DNA of 64,000 nucleotides from Hanleya hanleyi (GCA_036873755.1 JAVTVY010008156.1:62001-126000); one strand, 5' to 3'. Numbered from the stretch's first letter, positions 11,954 through 24,625 are shown. Notes: generated by a model not told the origin, from the sequence alone. Translations and numbers: made by a program.

Positions 11954-13699
11954 GCTGGATCACCTGTGGAGCCTTGCTGGTATTGGCTGGTGTGTTGTTT
12001 GACATGTATAGACTTGAACCGTCTGCCTACCATACGTACACATCTCTGGTCGCGTGTTACTTCCTTTTCAAGGTTATGACTCTAACAGTATACATAGCTA
12101 AGAGGCGACTTGACAAAGTTTGCCGAAACATAGAGAAGTATCAGAGGGCCACTCTTCGCACAATCCTAGACAACGCTGCTTCAACGGAGTTTGCCAAAGA
12201 CTACTCCATGACAAAGATCAGGACTGTAGAAGAGTTTCGGAAAAGAATTCCACCAACCCTTTACGAGGATTATCTCCCATACATCAGCCGCGCCGTCAAA
12301 GGTGAGGACAATGTTATGTTTCCAGAAAAAGTTGATTATATAGCAACCACCACCGGTACAACATCTGGCAAAAGTAAGCTATATACAAAATCTCTGAAAG
12401 TTGCAAAGAAGTTCTTTTGGGATTTATCAGTAGGCAACTCTTGGCCGTGCACTCAAATTCCTGGTATGGAAAAACTTTATCTCTGGGTGAGGGCTGGGTA
12501 TCCTTCCAGGGCAACTCAAACCGACAGAGGTGTAAGAATAGGGCCAATTTCAGCATCCCAGGTAATTAACAATCTCCCCATGTGGACGACTCCTAGAATT
12601 GTCGATGACGTGGAGACAGAAGGACAGAAGATTTACATAGATCTACAGTCTATCCTCAGGGACCGGGATATAAGTGTCATTTCCGCATTCGTAGCACCTA
12701 CTGTTTTGGCTTTATTTAAAACGTTGGCGATCCAGTGGAAAAATCTCTGTGAAGATATTGAGCACGGGACACTAAACTCTGCTATTCAACTGAAAACAAA
12801 TGTACGGATCAACTTGAAGCGAACTGCATAGCTGATTCGTCCAGAGCAAACGAGCTTCGTGAAGAATTGCACAAAGGTTTTGACAGTATCGCTCCAAGAG
12901 TTTGGCCAAACTGTAAACTTATTTTTGCCGTATCCTCTGGAACCTTCCGTGTGTATGCTGAAGTGCTGAAGAAGAAATATTAGGGCGGCGTCATTTTGTT
13001 TTCGCAATTCCATGGCGCAACGGAGGGAGTACTCGCTGTGAACCCATGGCCTTATGACGCTGAATATAATCATGCTGTTTTAGCAGAATCATACTTTTAT
13101 GATTTCCTGACAGTTGACGATGAAGCGCCTCGTCCACTGATGTTACACGAGGTATGTATGTTTGTTACTTTACGTGTAATTTTGATCGGCTAATGTAGCA
13201 TTCTCCCAGAAGAGCAAATAGCGTGGAACACTCATGTTCTGTTCAAACAAATGTGTATGCGAGTATGCATGTCCAAATCGTAGTGCATGCAAGTGGGCTG
13301 TAGGATTTTAATTCAAAATATAATTATTCAAGATTTCATGTACCGGTATCCTTAACTACAGGTAGAAATCGGTCAGCAGTACGAGCTTGTTGTGACTATG
13401 TGGGAAGGGCTGTACAGATTTCGAACTGGTGACATCATCCAGGTGACCCGGTTTTACCATCAGATGCCACTGTAGAAATTTGTCCGAAGGTTTGTTATCA
13501 GAATGGTAGTTAATGTTTTCTTTCTGCCTTCCTAATTTAACCCTCACCGTTTCATGGACGTTGGGTGAAGCATTGATCCAGCTATGTTATCAACGTAGCT
13601 GGACTACTGACATGAACAGCTACAATAAAAGCGTGGCTTAAAACGAAACAGCTCACCAATTACCAATAAACGAGTTGTCAGAGCATTTCCATCATAGCT

Positions 13700-13803
13700 C
13701 TTTAGATTTGTATCTAATACCGCTGATGGTGCTAGGGGCCGTGTGGTCATATCATCCAAGTTGCCACATGAACAGGTACAATAAAAGCGTAACTGAGATA
13801 CAA
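13700..13803 (+). mobile_element. Diverged fragment of the RT element 3' region
   Basis: Similarity to the RT element 3' untranslated region is clear but imperfect: GCTAGGGGCCGT, CATATGAACAG-like and AAGCGTAACTGAGATACA occur in the same order and spacing. It lies in a GH3 intron. It has no terminus, so it is an old, internally retained fragment. Confidence 0.4.
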
Positions 13804-14249
13804 GACATATCACGAATCGTTAGATTCTTGGTATGTGCTTTAGAATAGGTTAACCGGAACACTATACTGTGAAGTCATGTGGCTCTGTTAGTATGTCGGC
13901 ACCTCTTCCCACTTCCTGTATATGTGTTGTAATTAGATGTTTTTAGATATGCAGTCAGAATATTGGCCGGTGGAGTCATACGACTCTATTCAGTACGCCA
14001 GCATCTTTTTTTTCAGCCACATTTACAGGTTGCGTTTTACCACTCAATGGAGTAAGTGTTGCATGTAATCGGTTAAAATAGGTTGCTTCGAAAAAAGCTA
14101 GTTGGTTTTCTGAAATATCACTGAGGAATTATTTTAACAAGCCATTTATCAACCTTTGGCAACTATTACCTTTCGGAGTTAACCGGTTTACCCTGTCCAT
14201 TTTATGTAGACCCAATTAACTATGAACTATTCACTTTATGTACTGTTAA

Positions 14250-14729
14250 CTCTACCTGGTACCTGGCCTGGGGGCATTGAGCTAGGAAGCACAAACTTAC
14301 CGCACTATACCCTTGCTTCAAGCTTTACCAGAAAATGTCAAAAAAATACAAGATGACCGATTTGATGAAGACACAGTGACGCGTGTTTTAAAGATGACAT
14401 GTTTGGTCGATTTTTCGGACAGATATTTCGATTTTTTACTTATGTGTTTCCTTCTAAAAAAACTACAAAATAAATTAATAAATACTGGACTGATGTGAAA
14501 CAGAAAATGAGGAAGTTTGAAGAAAAATGACGAAAACATCACTTTTCTGCCATTATAAATGGACGCCATTTTGAATTTGCCTATGATTATGTTAATAGGT
14601 TCAATATGACCCCAATATAATGAACAACAAAGTAACGGAGTGCCAGCTCGCAACCTTCCGTCGTTTCCGAGATAGCGTAGAGAGTTTGGTAGGGTTGGTC
14701 GCAATGCGCCACCCCCAGGCCTGGTAGAG
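14250..14729. mobile_element. TTAA-flanked MITE (family F), copy 1
   Basis: TTAA occurs at both edges (14246-14249, 14730-14733). The ends are inverted: CTCTACCTGG...CCTGGGGG on the left, the reverse complement of CCCCCAGGCCTGGTAGAG on the right. TTAA target sites suggest mobilisation by a piggyBac-type (or Kolobok-type) transposase. Other copies are at 26499, 43067 and 57304. The copy at 43067 occupies the equivalent GH3 intron, so this insertion predates the GH3 duplication. Confidence 0.7.
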
Positions 14730-15552
14730 TTAAGAAGGATTATTTCGGCTTAAACCATATCGCCCCATAGGATCGGTGATGTTCTGAATGTGTACACAGA
14801 GAAGGTCCCCGAGATGGTCGTGTCGCAAGCTCTCATGGAAGTCTTCTTTAAATATAAGGGGAGGGACTTACGGACTACACATGCACAGAGGCTATCTACT
14901 TTGAACATGCGAGAGGTAGTACACCGATGGTTTTGAAGACCGTATTCAGCTAGTAGTTCATAATGTTTCCACATATCATCATTTATTTCCGATTTCTGAA
15001 TGATAAGTCACTTCCAGCTTAAATCTAAACTGATAATTTGCTATTCATAGTCAACAAGCAGTGGCGGTTATTAGCACTATACTTCTTGGTTCTGCAAGGC
15101 TAACTAAAATGTTGATCAGTTCCCAGTTAAATAATTTTAACTATTTCTCGACTGGTGATATTACCGCGAGTTTATTGCCTACTTGATCTTTTCAGGTGAA
15201 GTACGAGGGGAACTTTATTATGTACTATTTGTTGAGGATGATGGGATCTCTGCGCGATCAGCGCAGGAAGCACGAGAGGTAAATAAATGCGTTGCCTTCA
15301 ACACATATGTTAGACGCTATATTTAACGTCGCGTTCAGTTAGGAATGGGCGATGTACTTCAGGGTTCTGTGTAATCATTTGTCCTCTCAGTTGGGTACAC
15401 CATTGTTTCAAAACCGAGCCTATGCGATTATTATTATCAACTGAATTTTCAGAGTATTCACAGCTATATTCTGCGAATTTTCCGTGTTCAAGGAAGTAAA
15501 AATAAAGATAAAGTCGACGAAAAACCTACGAAATTTTTGAAAACCGCAAATA

Positions 15553-15690
15553 TTATTCCTCCTCGGATATAATCATATCCTCCGCGGATATAATCATTTC
15601 CTCCGCGGATTTAAATAACTTCCTCCGCGGATATAATTAATTTCCTCTGCACATATAATTAATTTTCACCGCCGAGGAAATCCACGTTAC
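15553..15690. repeat. CCGCGG palindrome array, left arm of B
   Basis: Several copies of a ~20-bp unit (TCCTCCGCGGATATAATCAT) run in tandem, each centred on the palindrome CCGCGG. The mirror array is at 24500-24625. Confidence 0.8.
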
Positions 15691-16742
15691 TTGAGTAGTA
15701 GGAAGACGACAAATTCATTAGCATTTTTGAGGCTGAGGAGTGAGGCTGATGCGGAAGTGACCTCACGATGACGTCACTATGACGCCACATCCGGTGAAAT
15801 CCGAGTCAAAGGTTATATCCGGTAACGTGATATTCGGTGACATCCGGGTCACTTCTTGTGCCGTCACTTTCGGTCACGTGACGGCCCAGCAAGAGTGATC
15901 TGCCCCTACATAAGTCCCCAGTGACTTGCAATGTTAATCTCATACATGTATGGGATAGCGGTGGTCATATTTTTTTTCTCTTGTGGATTTTCCTGTGGGA
16001 TGTGGCAGCTTGCTTTTTTTGTTTCGCGATGTAGAACACGATGAGTGAGGTCTCGAGGCCAGGGGTTGAATTTCAGGGGTTGAAATTTTCAATTTCCTGA
16101 AACGTTAGGCAGGTCTGTGGTGGACATGTTAGATCCATTCCGGCGCAATGGACAATGTTAGTCCCAATGGGGAACCCACTCATGAATATTTGCGGTATGG
16201 AGTGTGGCCCTTGTTGTCTTCATCTCGAGCTGTAGAACACGATGGGTGGTATCTCGGGGTCATACGTTGATTTGTTTAAAAGTGCTGCTGATGCATGCGC
16301 GGTAGGCAGGCAGATCGAGGTGGACGTTTTGGGGACTACATGTAGGTGGACCCATATTGATACGATTGTGTTGCGTGAGGTATCAGTTTAAAGCATTCGT
16401 GGGAAGCGTCCAACTGGATGGGTGTGGGGAGGAAATATCGCCTATCTGTGCATGTGCAGTAGAAAAGGTGTATTTGGATGGACGTTTGGGGTCGAGGTAG
16501 ATCAATAGTGGTCCAATTGCGCTGTGAGAGGTGTCATCGTGAAGCTCTTGTGGGGGAGCGTCCGACTGGACTAGTGTGTCGTCCGTTTTCAACATTCTGC
16601 GCATGCACAGACAGAATTGTGGAGAAAAGGGCACTAGAAGGGACGTTTTGGGGTGGAAATGGACCCATAGTGGTTCGAATGGACCGGGAAGCGTATCGTG
16701 TTGAAGCTCTCGTGAAGTAGCGTCTAACTGGACTGGTTTGGA

Positions 16743-17143
16743 TTACAAGCGTCTGGTCCGTCATTCATAATTCAGCCGTCGTCCATTAGAGAACATCCGC
16801 GTCCATAATCTAAAGACCTATTTCACATTTCATATAACAGTATTAGCATCAAATTCAAAAAGACAATCATAGTATACATAAACATAGGCTTGTTTCCTGC
16901 AAGAGAGAAGCGGTCAACAGTTTTCAATGATGCCGGCAAGACATCATGATGTTCCAAAAATATCAAATCCGTATCGCTGATCAGTATTCTTAATCCATAA
17001 TATTCGTTTTAAAGTCGTCATCTAAAGAATGATGTATCTCAGTCACGCTTTGATTGTGACTGTTCATATGAGTACCATGAGGATCTTGATGTACATGGGT
17101 TCATACGGCCCCTAGCCCCGGGTTAAGCGGAATTAGACGCAAG
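16743..17143 (-). mobile_element. 3' untranslated region of the RT element inserted in B
   Basis: This is the 3' end of the insertion that spans 16743-18969. The triplet GGA occurs on both sides (16740-16742 and 18970-18972), and the uninterrupted right arm of B has a single GGA at the matching place (GTGTGGAGTAACAG read on its reverse strand). This is an empty-site proof of the insertion with a 3-bp target duplication. The sequence equals the copies at 1-401 and 2221-2645. Confidence 0.8.
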
Positions 17144-18966
17144 TTACGAAACGTAGCACCATAGATCTTGCATGCTACGTTCGTATTTCACTATCAGCAT
17201 GCGATATGTATCGCCAAATTTGAGAAACTTTGAGTGGAAGCGCTTGGTGGAATAGCCCTGTTTTATAAGTTTCTGCAACAATGATTTGTGACGTTGATTA
17301 AAATCGTCACATTTAACACAGGATCTAGCAAATGCTACTAAGCGAGATATGTATACGCCATATGCAGGCCCCACTGGAATATTACTGTCCAGAAAGGGAT
17401 AGTTTACGATGTCGAAATTGTAATCATCTCTTTTGTCATAAAGTCGACGAGAGAGAATGCCCGCTTCATATTTATAGAGATATAAATCTAAATATGATGT
17501 GCCTGTAGGGCTATCTGTAGTTTCCTTCAAATCCAGTGAAGGTGGATATATATCCTTCACTGCGTCATTTATATAACGATTTTCCACAGCGAGAAGATCG
17601 TCTATATAGCGTTTGGTGAATGAGAAGGAACGGGCTTTGAATGGATCGGTTTTTGAAAGCGCCTGCATATAGTCATATTCATAAGAAAACAGATACAAGT
17701 CAGCCAACAGGGGTGCACAATTAGTACCCATTGGAATACCTATATGCTGCTGATATATTGTGGTGCCAAATTTCAGATAGATATTTTTAATGAGAAATTC
17801 AAGCAACTCTATAAACAGAGAAACATTCCATGAATGATATCACCTGTATGTAGTAGAGCTAAAGAATCCTTTATGGCTTCCAACATGAATGTATCTACGA
17901 TCAGTTTTCTTGAACACAGATACTATTAATGAACTTAGACGGTCAATAAGGTCCTGATGAGGGATTGTAGTATAGAGAGTCGAGAAATCCCATGTGGATA
18001 CATGTCTGTACGGTATGTGACCTTTAGCATCAAGTTCTTCCGTAAGACATTTTGAGTTTTTCAATATCCACATACATTCAACGCCAGAGTTCTTAGAAAT
18101 ATTGGCGCAATACCTTTCCCAAAATGCTTTTACCTCCTGAAGGGCCCTAGTTAATAGTGTTGAAAGAAGCTTGGTGGTGCAGCTTCTAGAACCAGCTATG
18201 AATCTAGATATGTATGGTGATTTATGCATTTTGTGAGTCCAGTATAGTTTTGGTATGTCGTTATGATTGGTTGGAAGACAAATATCTCTTTCCCTGAGAA
18301 ACTGTTTGTGGCTGTTAAATAAATCTTCCAGAGTAAATGCAGTTTGGGAGTAAGTAGTCGTATTTGATGAAGATTTGTCTACACTCAATTCTTTAACCAG
18401 CACCTGGTAATAGTAATTTTTACATATGAATATTATATTATTCGGAGCTTTGTCTGTTGGGACTATGACGAATTTACTCTGGAGATTTGCTAGAACTTCT
18501 TGCGAATTGAGGTTTCTCAGTACTTGTTTTGCTTGGGGAAGAGTATTTCTGTCAATATGACGGATTGTTTCAACGACCTTGCTCTTGGTAAGGTCCAGCC
18601 AATCAGCGAGTACTGTAGGTTCAACTTTTTCTCGCTTAGACCAATCAATAACGTACTGTTTCAATGCAAACAGGACTATCTTCTGGTCGGCCTTCAGATT
18701 TATTCTTCTCGGCTCTCTATATTTAGATCCTTTCATCAGGAGTAATTTCAGATCCTTATCACTCACCGCATCAAGGTCACCAGTCACAATATGTTTGCAT
18801 GGCGTATAGATAAAGTTCGACGATTCACAATCACAACTATAGCCTACTGACGTGTATAAATTCCAGTCAAACTCCTTGACAGCATTGGTGTAATTGAATA
18901 TTTTGTTGGCTATAGATTTAGTATACTTATATGGAATGCAAGGAGGTTCTGTAAACTTAAAATAGT
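17144..18966 (-). pseudogene. Reverse transcriptase of an atypical, Penelope-like retroelement; one internal TGA, 5'-truncated
   Basis: The frame is open from 18966 to the TAA at 17144 except for one TGA at 17840-17842. Motifs in order: a cysteine-rich N-terminal part (YSCDCES...PCKHIVTGDL), TDKAPNN (position of the DKG motif of Penelope-like RTs), WDFSTLYTTIPH (catalytic Asp of motif A), IGIPMGTNCAPLLADLYL (motif B, about 17734) and RYIDDLL (motif C, about 17600). This RT type, with PMGTNCAPLLADL and YIDD, is abundant in animal genomes; I place it near Penelope-like elements but am not certain. No GIY-YIG endonuclease is visible. The left edge of the protein coincides with the insertion boundary, so the copy is 5'-truncated. 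The TGA is most simply a nonsense mutation. Confidence 0.8.
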
Positions 18967-19445
18967 TAAGGAGTAACAGCAGGGATTAGAAGATTTTGCG
19001 TCGAGGTGGGCCCATATTGGGCGTACTGTGTCGGGGAAGGTATCCATGTGAAGCGCGCCTCGAGGCCGATCAAGTCATGGGTGGGTACATGTTGTCTCCG
19101 AAATGAAACACGGACTTTACCCCTAAAACGACTCTATCAACCCGGTCTAGAGGGGTTAATATGATTTCCAGCGGCCTGCCGAGATATGCAGATTGGGTTA
19201 GCGATTCGTGATCAGTGACCCCGAAAATTCTTATATACCGATTTTCAAGTCAATCGGCGAAGGTGTAATTTTGAACTCAAGAAAATGTTGGTCGAAACTG
19301 AAGTTTCGAGGATTTTATGCAAACTTCGTTCTAAAGTATTATCGGGGTCACTGATCACGAATCGGCGGTCAGAAATGTCCTTGAACTCGACTTTGACCTC
19401 GAAATCGAGTATTGAACTTTTGGATATGATTTTCACCTTGTCAGA

Positions 19446-19690
19446 ATGTCATAAGATATAAGCCGACGAACTTGACCTTTTGATATGTGATGACCCTTTG
19501 ACCTGTGCGTTGACTTGTGATCTCGATCTTGACCTTTGACCCCAGCCCAAAATTTGCGATGGTACATTTTGAGTGTACTATCGCATTTTTTAGCCCCAGG
19601 CCAGAGATAAAGGTCGAGCTCATAAGTCAACGCACAGGTCACGGGGCCACCACATACCAAAAGGTCAGTCTATATCTTGTGACCTTCCGA
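19446..19690. repeat. Imperfect palindrome in the interior of B
   Basis: Two arms of ~115 bp are imperfect reverse complements around about 19568, with GACCTGTGCGTTGACTT on one side and AAGTCAACGCACAGGTC on the other. Several TGACCTTTGACC-like half-sites occur, resembling nuclear-receptor direct repeats; their function is unknown. Confidence 0.6.
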
Positions 19691-20480
19691 CAAGGTGAAA
19701 GTCAAACTCAAATGTTCGATTCTCGATCTGAAGGTCACGGTCGAGGTCGGATTTGGACTCGCCGATGTCGAAGATATCTAACTATAAATTTTTAATAATA
19801 AAAAAACGTTAATTTTCGACCTAAAAATTTCCATTCCCTTAGAAAATTTGAGGTAAAAAAATGTTCAATAGATCCTCCTCATTTTTGTGGCCCATGACTT
19901 CGAATACGAGGTCAAATTTCAAAACCAAGGCTTATTTCGTCATTTCTTGACCTTATGACTTTTGCTCGTCTTAAGTGATAACTGACAAAAGTCAGTTAAA
20001 GGATTTTTTATAAGCGACTAAGCCGCCAATATTGCTCTACCCTCAAACTGTCGCCAGTATATCTTTTTCGATCTGCGACTGGCACTGTGTCAGTTATAGC
20101 TATAAGTCGATTTGTCATGACATTTATAGCCGTACGTTACAAACCATGTACCTTAATGGTAACTTATAGTCAAGCAAAATGTAACGTAAAGTTTATGAGT
20201 GCCTGGCAAAGGTAGACAATGGCATATAGGTAATCGGCCATAGGGCCCTAACCCTAACCCTTTTTTAGCCAGGAGGAGGGGGTAACTCCGCCATGGTAGA
20301 TCAACCCACATCCCCAGTAGGCCTGAGATCATGAGTTCGGGATACACTCCAGCGTCCACGAGTCGCCCCTATTTGCCATAACATTTATAGCCATACGTTA
20401 CAAACCATGTAACTTAATGGTAACTTATGGTCAGGCCAAATGTAACGTAAAGCTTATGAGTGCTTGGCAAAGGTAGATAA

Positions 20481-22967
20481 GGCACCGTTTCCAATTATCG
20501 TTCGCGAATGAATCGTTTATTTCGTCAAATTTTCTCGAAGTCGCGATTTTCCAAGGCGCGAGGGAATGTTTTTTTTTCTTCAAAATAAACGATCCATTCG
20601 CGATCGCTGTTCGAATGGTTTTTTTTCTGTTGGCAATCGTTTTTCAATCGAGAAAATTCTCGCGAATAAAAAGCGATATCGCGATTCAATCGCTTTTTAA
20701 TCGAGAAAATATAAACGATTGAAAAAAACGATTGAGGATTATAGCCGAAAGTAGTACGCCATTGGTTCAGCCTGACTGACCCGCATACACGTTCGAGTTT
20801 CTAACACTTCAGTCAGACTATATAAAGTTCGATCATTTTTTCTTCTTCCTTTTCCATTCTTTGCCTAGTGTAAAACTATAGCGTGTTTCTGTACAGTTGG
20901 CGGTTATATAGATACGATGGGGATATTGAAAGAAATTGAAAAAAAATATCTATATATATACATAGGAATAATGGTTATGCATATAATTATAACTTCATTC
21001 TCAAAGAGAGCCGTGTCTACCCGCGGGAGACCAAAGCGACTCTCATGTAAACTGGTGACATTTTTGAATCTCCAATCTCAAAGCGAGGCAGCATGACATC
21101 ACTCGCTCGACCGGGACTATTCATTCTCAAAGAGAGCCGTGTCTACCCGCGAACTACTTCCTGTATTTGATAACTCGCTTTCACGGCCAAGTATACATAC
21201 CAACAATAATTTGTTCGCGATTGATATGCTCCGAAACGGAAAGAGTCATTTCCCAATTATATAGCCCACGTTATGTTCAGCAATTCGCTTCTAACTCGGC
21301 GGAGTCAGCAGGTCAATGACAAGCCGGATACAGAGGTGAAAATCATACGCCGCCTACTCACCCCCCAAATTTTGGGGGATGGCTCCCATTTACACGTGAG
21401 ACTCTTTCTCGCAGTAGGGAGTCTCGCGAGACGAGAATGATTATAACTTCATATTTACATATATTTTGTACGGGACACAGACCCGGATATGGTCAGATTG
21501 GGTCATTTGCACTTGCAATTTCGTCTATTATTTTGGGTATTTCTGTGTTTTAAAGCTGGTATTATTCCAGATTTCTTGTGTAGTATTTTTCGTGAACATT
21601 TTTGGCATCTGTGCGGGCTGAAATTTTGAGTTGATTCGTCAGATTTTCGCTGTACGCGTGGTTTTTTGTCCTACGATCACCATTTTCCTTGTGTAGATAG
21701 ATGGCGCTGTATTGAATATAACATTGTCATACGGGGTTTTGAGTCTTCGAAAGCACTTAATTATTAATATATAGCGCGGGCTATTTGTAAAAATTTTCAC
21801 AACTGGTTAATCCAGTAAGAGATGAAATTATATACTATTCAGTTGGTTTTTGGCTTGAGCTTCCCTTTGGAATCATTCATAGTTCATTTATCAAAATATA
21901 AAATTAAAATAAAAAGTATTGTACATATGCGAATCCAACCGTTATATGCGATTCAATCACCATTGTGATATGTATTTGATATAAATATGAAATCACTGCC
22001 GCGAATATTCTTATAATAAATAAAATTAACTTGATGGTGATTTTTTTAACTTATTCACATCTCAATAGTTAACTGTACCAAAACATGAATGGATACCCTT
22101 TCCTAATGTATGTTTTACTATAACAAAATATACATATTTAATTACACTATTTTTCACCTTAATTAACCTAGAAATTCTCGGCTGGAGGGCTAAGCTGTTC
22201 TGGGTTATCGCCATGCGCCCATTCACACCTCTATGAAGCCTGTGCCGTAGTCATTCTGATAATGCAATCAACGACGAACTCAAACTTATGACCTGTACCC
22301 GGTATTTACAAAACAAGATATTGTGACTATTATCCTGTATTGTTTATACCAAGTTGCATGAATATATGAGGAAATTATCGAAAGTATGAAGGGAATGACT
22401 GAACATTAATACATTGTCGACTCACACGATTATTGAATAAACATGTAATTTTGTCATTTACGCTTCGCCAGAGTAAATCTGTGCGCGAACGCCACAGGAA
22501 GCATGGTACAGGTATATGTATAGATATTTCCAGCATACGCCCTACTTCGGCTTGTAGGAGAGTATAGATCGTGAATCATATATATTATTCGGTTATCTTG
22601 CGCATTTATACAGTATAGTATAGTAATATAGGTTTTTCCATCGACAAATCCGCAATCAACATTACATGTAGTTCCCAGTTCGCGGATAGAGCGGCGTACG
22701 CCGGCAACACGGCCTATGTGTCAAATATCACTCTGCCTCACGATTCTCTCGCGCCTTGAAAAAGAACGATTCTCTCGCGATTGAAGATTCGCGATCAAGA
22801 ACGGATCGCGCATGGGTAATGGTTTTTTTTTCCAGAAAAGGTTCAATCGTTTTTTCTCATTTTTTTTCTCGATATCCTCGCGACTGATTCGCGACTGATC
22901 GTTTTTCAATCGAGAAAATTGAAGAAAAATCGCGACTGAAGAAAAAACGATTAATGGAAACGATCCC
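20481..22967. mobile_element. PIF/Harbinger-like non-autonomous DNA transposon
   Basis: TAA flanks both ends (20478-20480, 22968-22970). The termini are GGCACCGTTTCC and the reverse complement of GGAAACGATCCC, an imperfect inverted repeat continuing with ATTATCG/ATTAATCG. Subterminal zones (20500-20760, 22730-22960) are filled with CAATCGAGAAAAT and TCGCGA-type motifs in both orientations. A three-base TWA target duplication and G-rich ends fit the PIF/Harbinger superfamily. No transposase or Myb-like ORF is seen in the 2.5 kb, so mobilisation would need a partner. Confidence 0.6.
20996..21439. mobile_element. Nested 444-bp insertion with 10-bp target duplication
   Basis: ATTATAACTT occurs directly at 20986-20995 and 21440-21449. 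The insert starts CATTCTC and ends GAGAATG. It contains TCTCAAAGAGAGCCGTG twice (20999 and 21123). The long duplication would fit a Mutator-like element, but the ends are short, so the class is uncertain. Confidence 0.45.
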
Positions 22968-24499
22968 TAATGGCATATAGGTAGTCGGCCATAGGGTCCT
23001 AACCCTAACAATAATCGTTTTTAGCCAGGAGGAGGAAGTAACTCTACCATGGTAGATCAACCCACATCCCCAGTATGCCTGAGATCATGAGTTCGGGCTC
23101 CAGCGTCCACGAGTCGCCCTTATCGGTTAGTGTATAAGGGTTGCCATATCTCAATGGCTCACCTCAGCGACGCTGCACCTTTTCTACTGTAGCTGCTCGC
23201 CTATCCCTACCATATAAAGTCCGTATTTTCCGCACGTAGGGGTTTATGTATTCCGCTTTTTTGCTACCGGGGAAAACATACACCCGCTAACCCGATCTAA
23301 ATATCTCGGCAGGCCGCTGGAAACCATATTAACCCATCTAGACCTGGTTGATAGGGTCATTTTAGGGGTAAAGTCCGTGTTTTATTTCAGAGACAACATG
23401 CACCCACCCATGACTTGATCGGCCTGAAGGCGCGCTTCACATGGACACCCTCCCCCACACAGTACGCCCACTATGGGCCCACCTCGACCCCAAATCGTCT
23501 ATTCCCATACCCTGTTTCTACTGCGCTGGCGCACCATTGCGCTGCTGTTACTCCACACCAGTCCAGTTGAACGCTACGTCACGAGAGCTTCAAAATGATA
23601 CGCTTCCGACCCATTCACACCATTATGGGTCTATTTCGACCCCAAAACGTGCCTTCAAGTGCCCTTTTCTCCACAAGTCTGTGTCCGTGCATGCGCAAAA
23701 TGTTGGAAACGGACGACACACTAGTCCAGTCGGACGCTTCCCCACAAGAGCTTCACGATGACACCTCCCACAGTCAAATTGGACCACTATTGGTCCACCT
23801 CGACCCCCAAAGGTCCACCCAAATACACCTTTCCTACTGCATATGCCCAGATAAAAGATATTTCTTCCCCACATCCATCTACTTGGACGCTCCCCCACGA
23901 ATGCTTCAAACTGATACCTCACGCAAGAAAATCGGACAACTATGGGTCCACATAGACCCCAAAACTTCCCATCGTGTTCTACAGCTCGAGATGAAGAAAA
24001 CAAGGGCCACTCCCCATACCGCAAATGTTCATGAGTGGGTTCCCCGTTGGGGCTAACATTGGTCAGTGCGCCAGAATGGACCTAACATGTCCACCACAGA
24101 CCTGCCTGAACTTTTCAGCGAAAGTCAACCCCTGGCCTCGAGCCCCACTCATCGTGTTCTATATCGCGAGACAAAAAAAACAAGGTGCCGCAACCCATAG
24201 TAAAATAGCAAAAAAAAATATGACCACCCCTATCGCATACATGTATGAGATTAACATTGGAAGTCACTGGGATCTTATGTAGGGGGCAGATAACTTGCTG
24301 GGCCGTCATGTGACCGAAAGTGACGTCACAAGAAGTGACCCGCATGTCACTGGATATCACGTTGCCGGATATGACCTTTAACCCGGATTTCACCGGATGT
24401 GACGTCATAGTTATGTGATCGTGACGTCACGTCCGCATCAGCCTCACTCCTGAGCCTCAAAAATGCTAATGAATTTGCCGTCTTTCTACTACTCAAGAA

Positions 24500-24625
24500 A
24501 CGTGGATTTCCCCGGCGGAGGAAATTAATTATATCCGCGGAGGAAATTATTTAAATCCGCGGAGGAAATGATATCCGCGGAGGAAATGATTATATCCGCG
24601 GAGAAAATGATTATATCCCCGGCGG
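24500..24625. repeat. CCGCGG palindrome array, right arm of B
   Basis: Tandem copies of GGAAATTAATTATATCCGCG and variants form the mirror image of 15553-15690. The unit carries the CCGCGG (SacII) palindrome. Confidence 0.8.

Larger units (their letters stand above)
11954..15278 (+). pseudogene. GH3-domain protein (GHDC/JAR1-like), copy 1, four exons, broken
   Basis: Exons lie at 11954-13151, 13362-13489, 14771-14915 and 15196-15278, each with AG acceptor and GT donor; phases are compatible. The first exon encodes a hydrophobic segment, then the GH3 fold of the ANL adenylating superfamily, including the nucleotide-binding motif TTTGTTSGKSK (about 12346-12378) and the downstream ATEG...VNPWP block. 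Plant relatives join amino acids to acyl hormones; the animal role is not established. Breaks: a frameshift near 12815, TAG at 12981-12983, TAG at 13473-13475, and loss of one base near 14870 relative to copy 3. First and last exons of the gene are not in view. A MITE sits in intron 3-4 and element B in the intron after exon 4. Confidence 0.85.
20110..23115. repeat. Two ~256-bp direct repeats, the second split by an insertion
   Basis: Unit 1 (about 20110-20365) runs from CATTTATAGCCGTACG through TAACCCTAACCC to CCACGAGTCGCCC. Unit 2 starts at about 20366, is interrupted after GGTAGATAA (20480), and resumes at 22968 with TAATGGCATATAGG through to 23115. The intact unit 1 is the empty site for the element at 20481. 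Confidence 0.7.

Noticed and set aside
17840..17842. Selenocysteine codon in the RT
   Set aside because: The TGA is not clearly at a cysteine position and no SECIS was identified; nonsense is simpler. Kept as a testable point only.
20244..20262. Interstitial telomere repeat (CCCTAACCCTAACCC)
   Set aside because: Only two units in a dispersed repeat; too short to be a telomeric relic.
23441..24056. 106- to 153-codon ORFs in the right arm of B
   Set aside because: They follow the repeated non-coding modules of the arm, occur on both strands and are not kept in the left arm.
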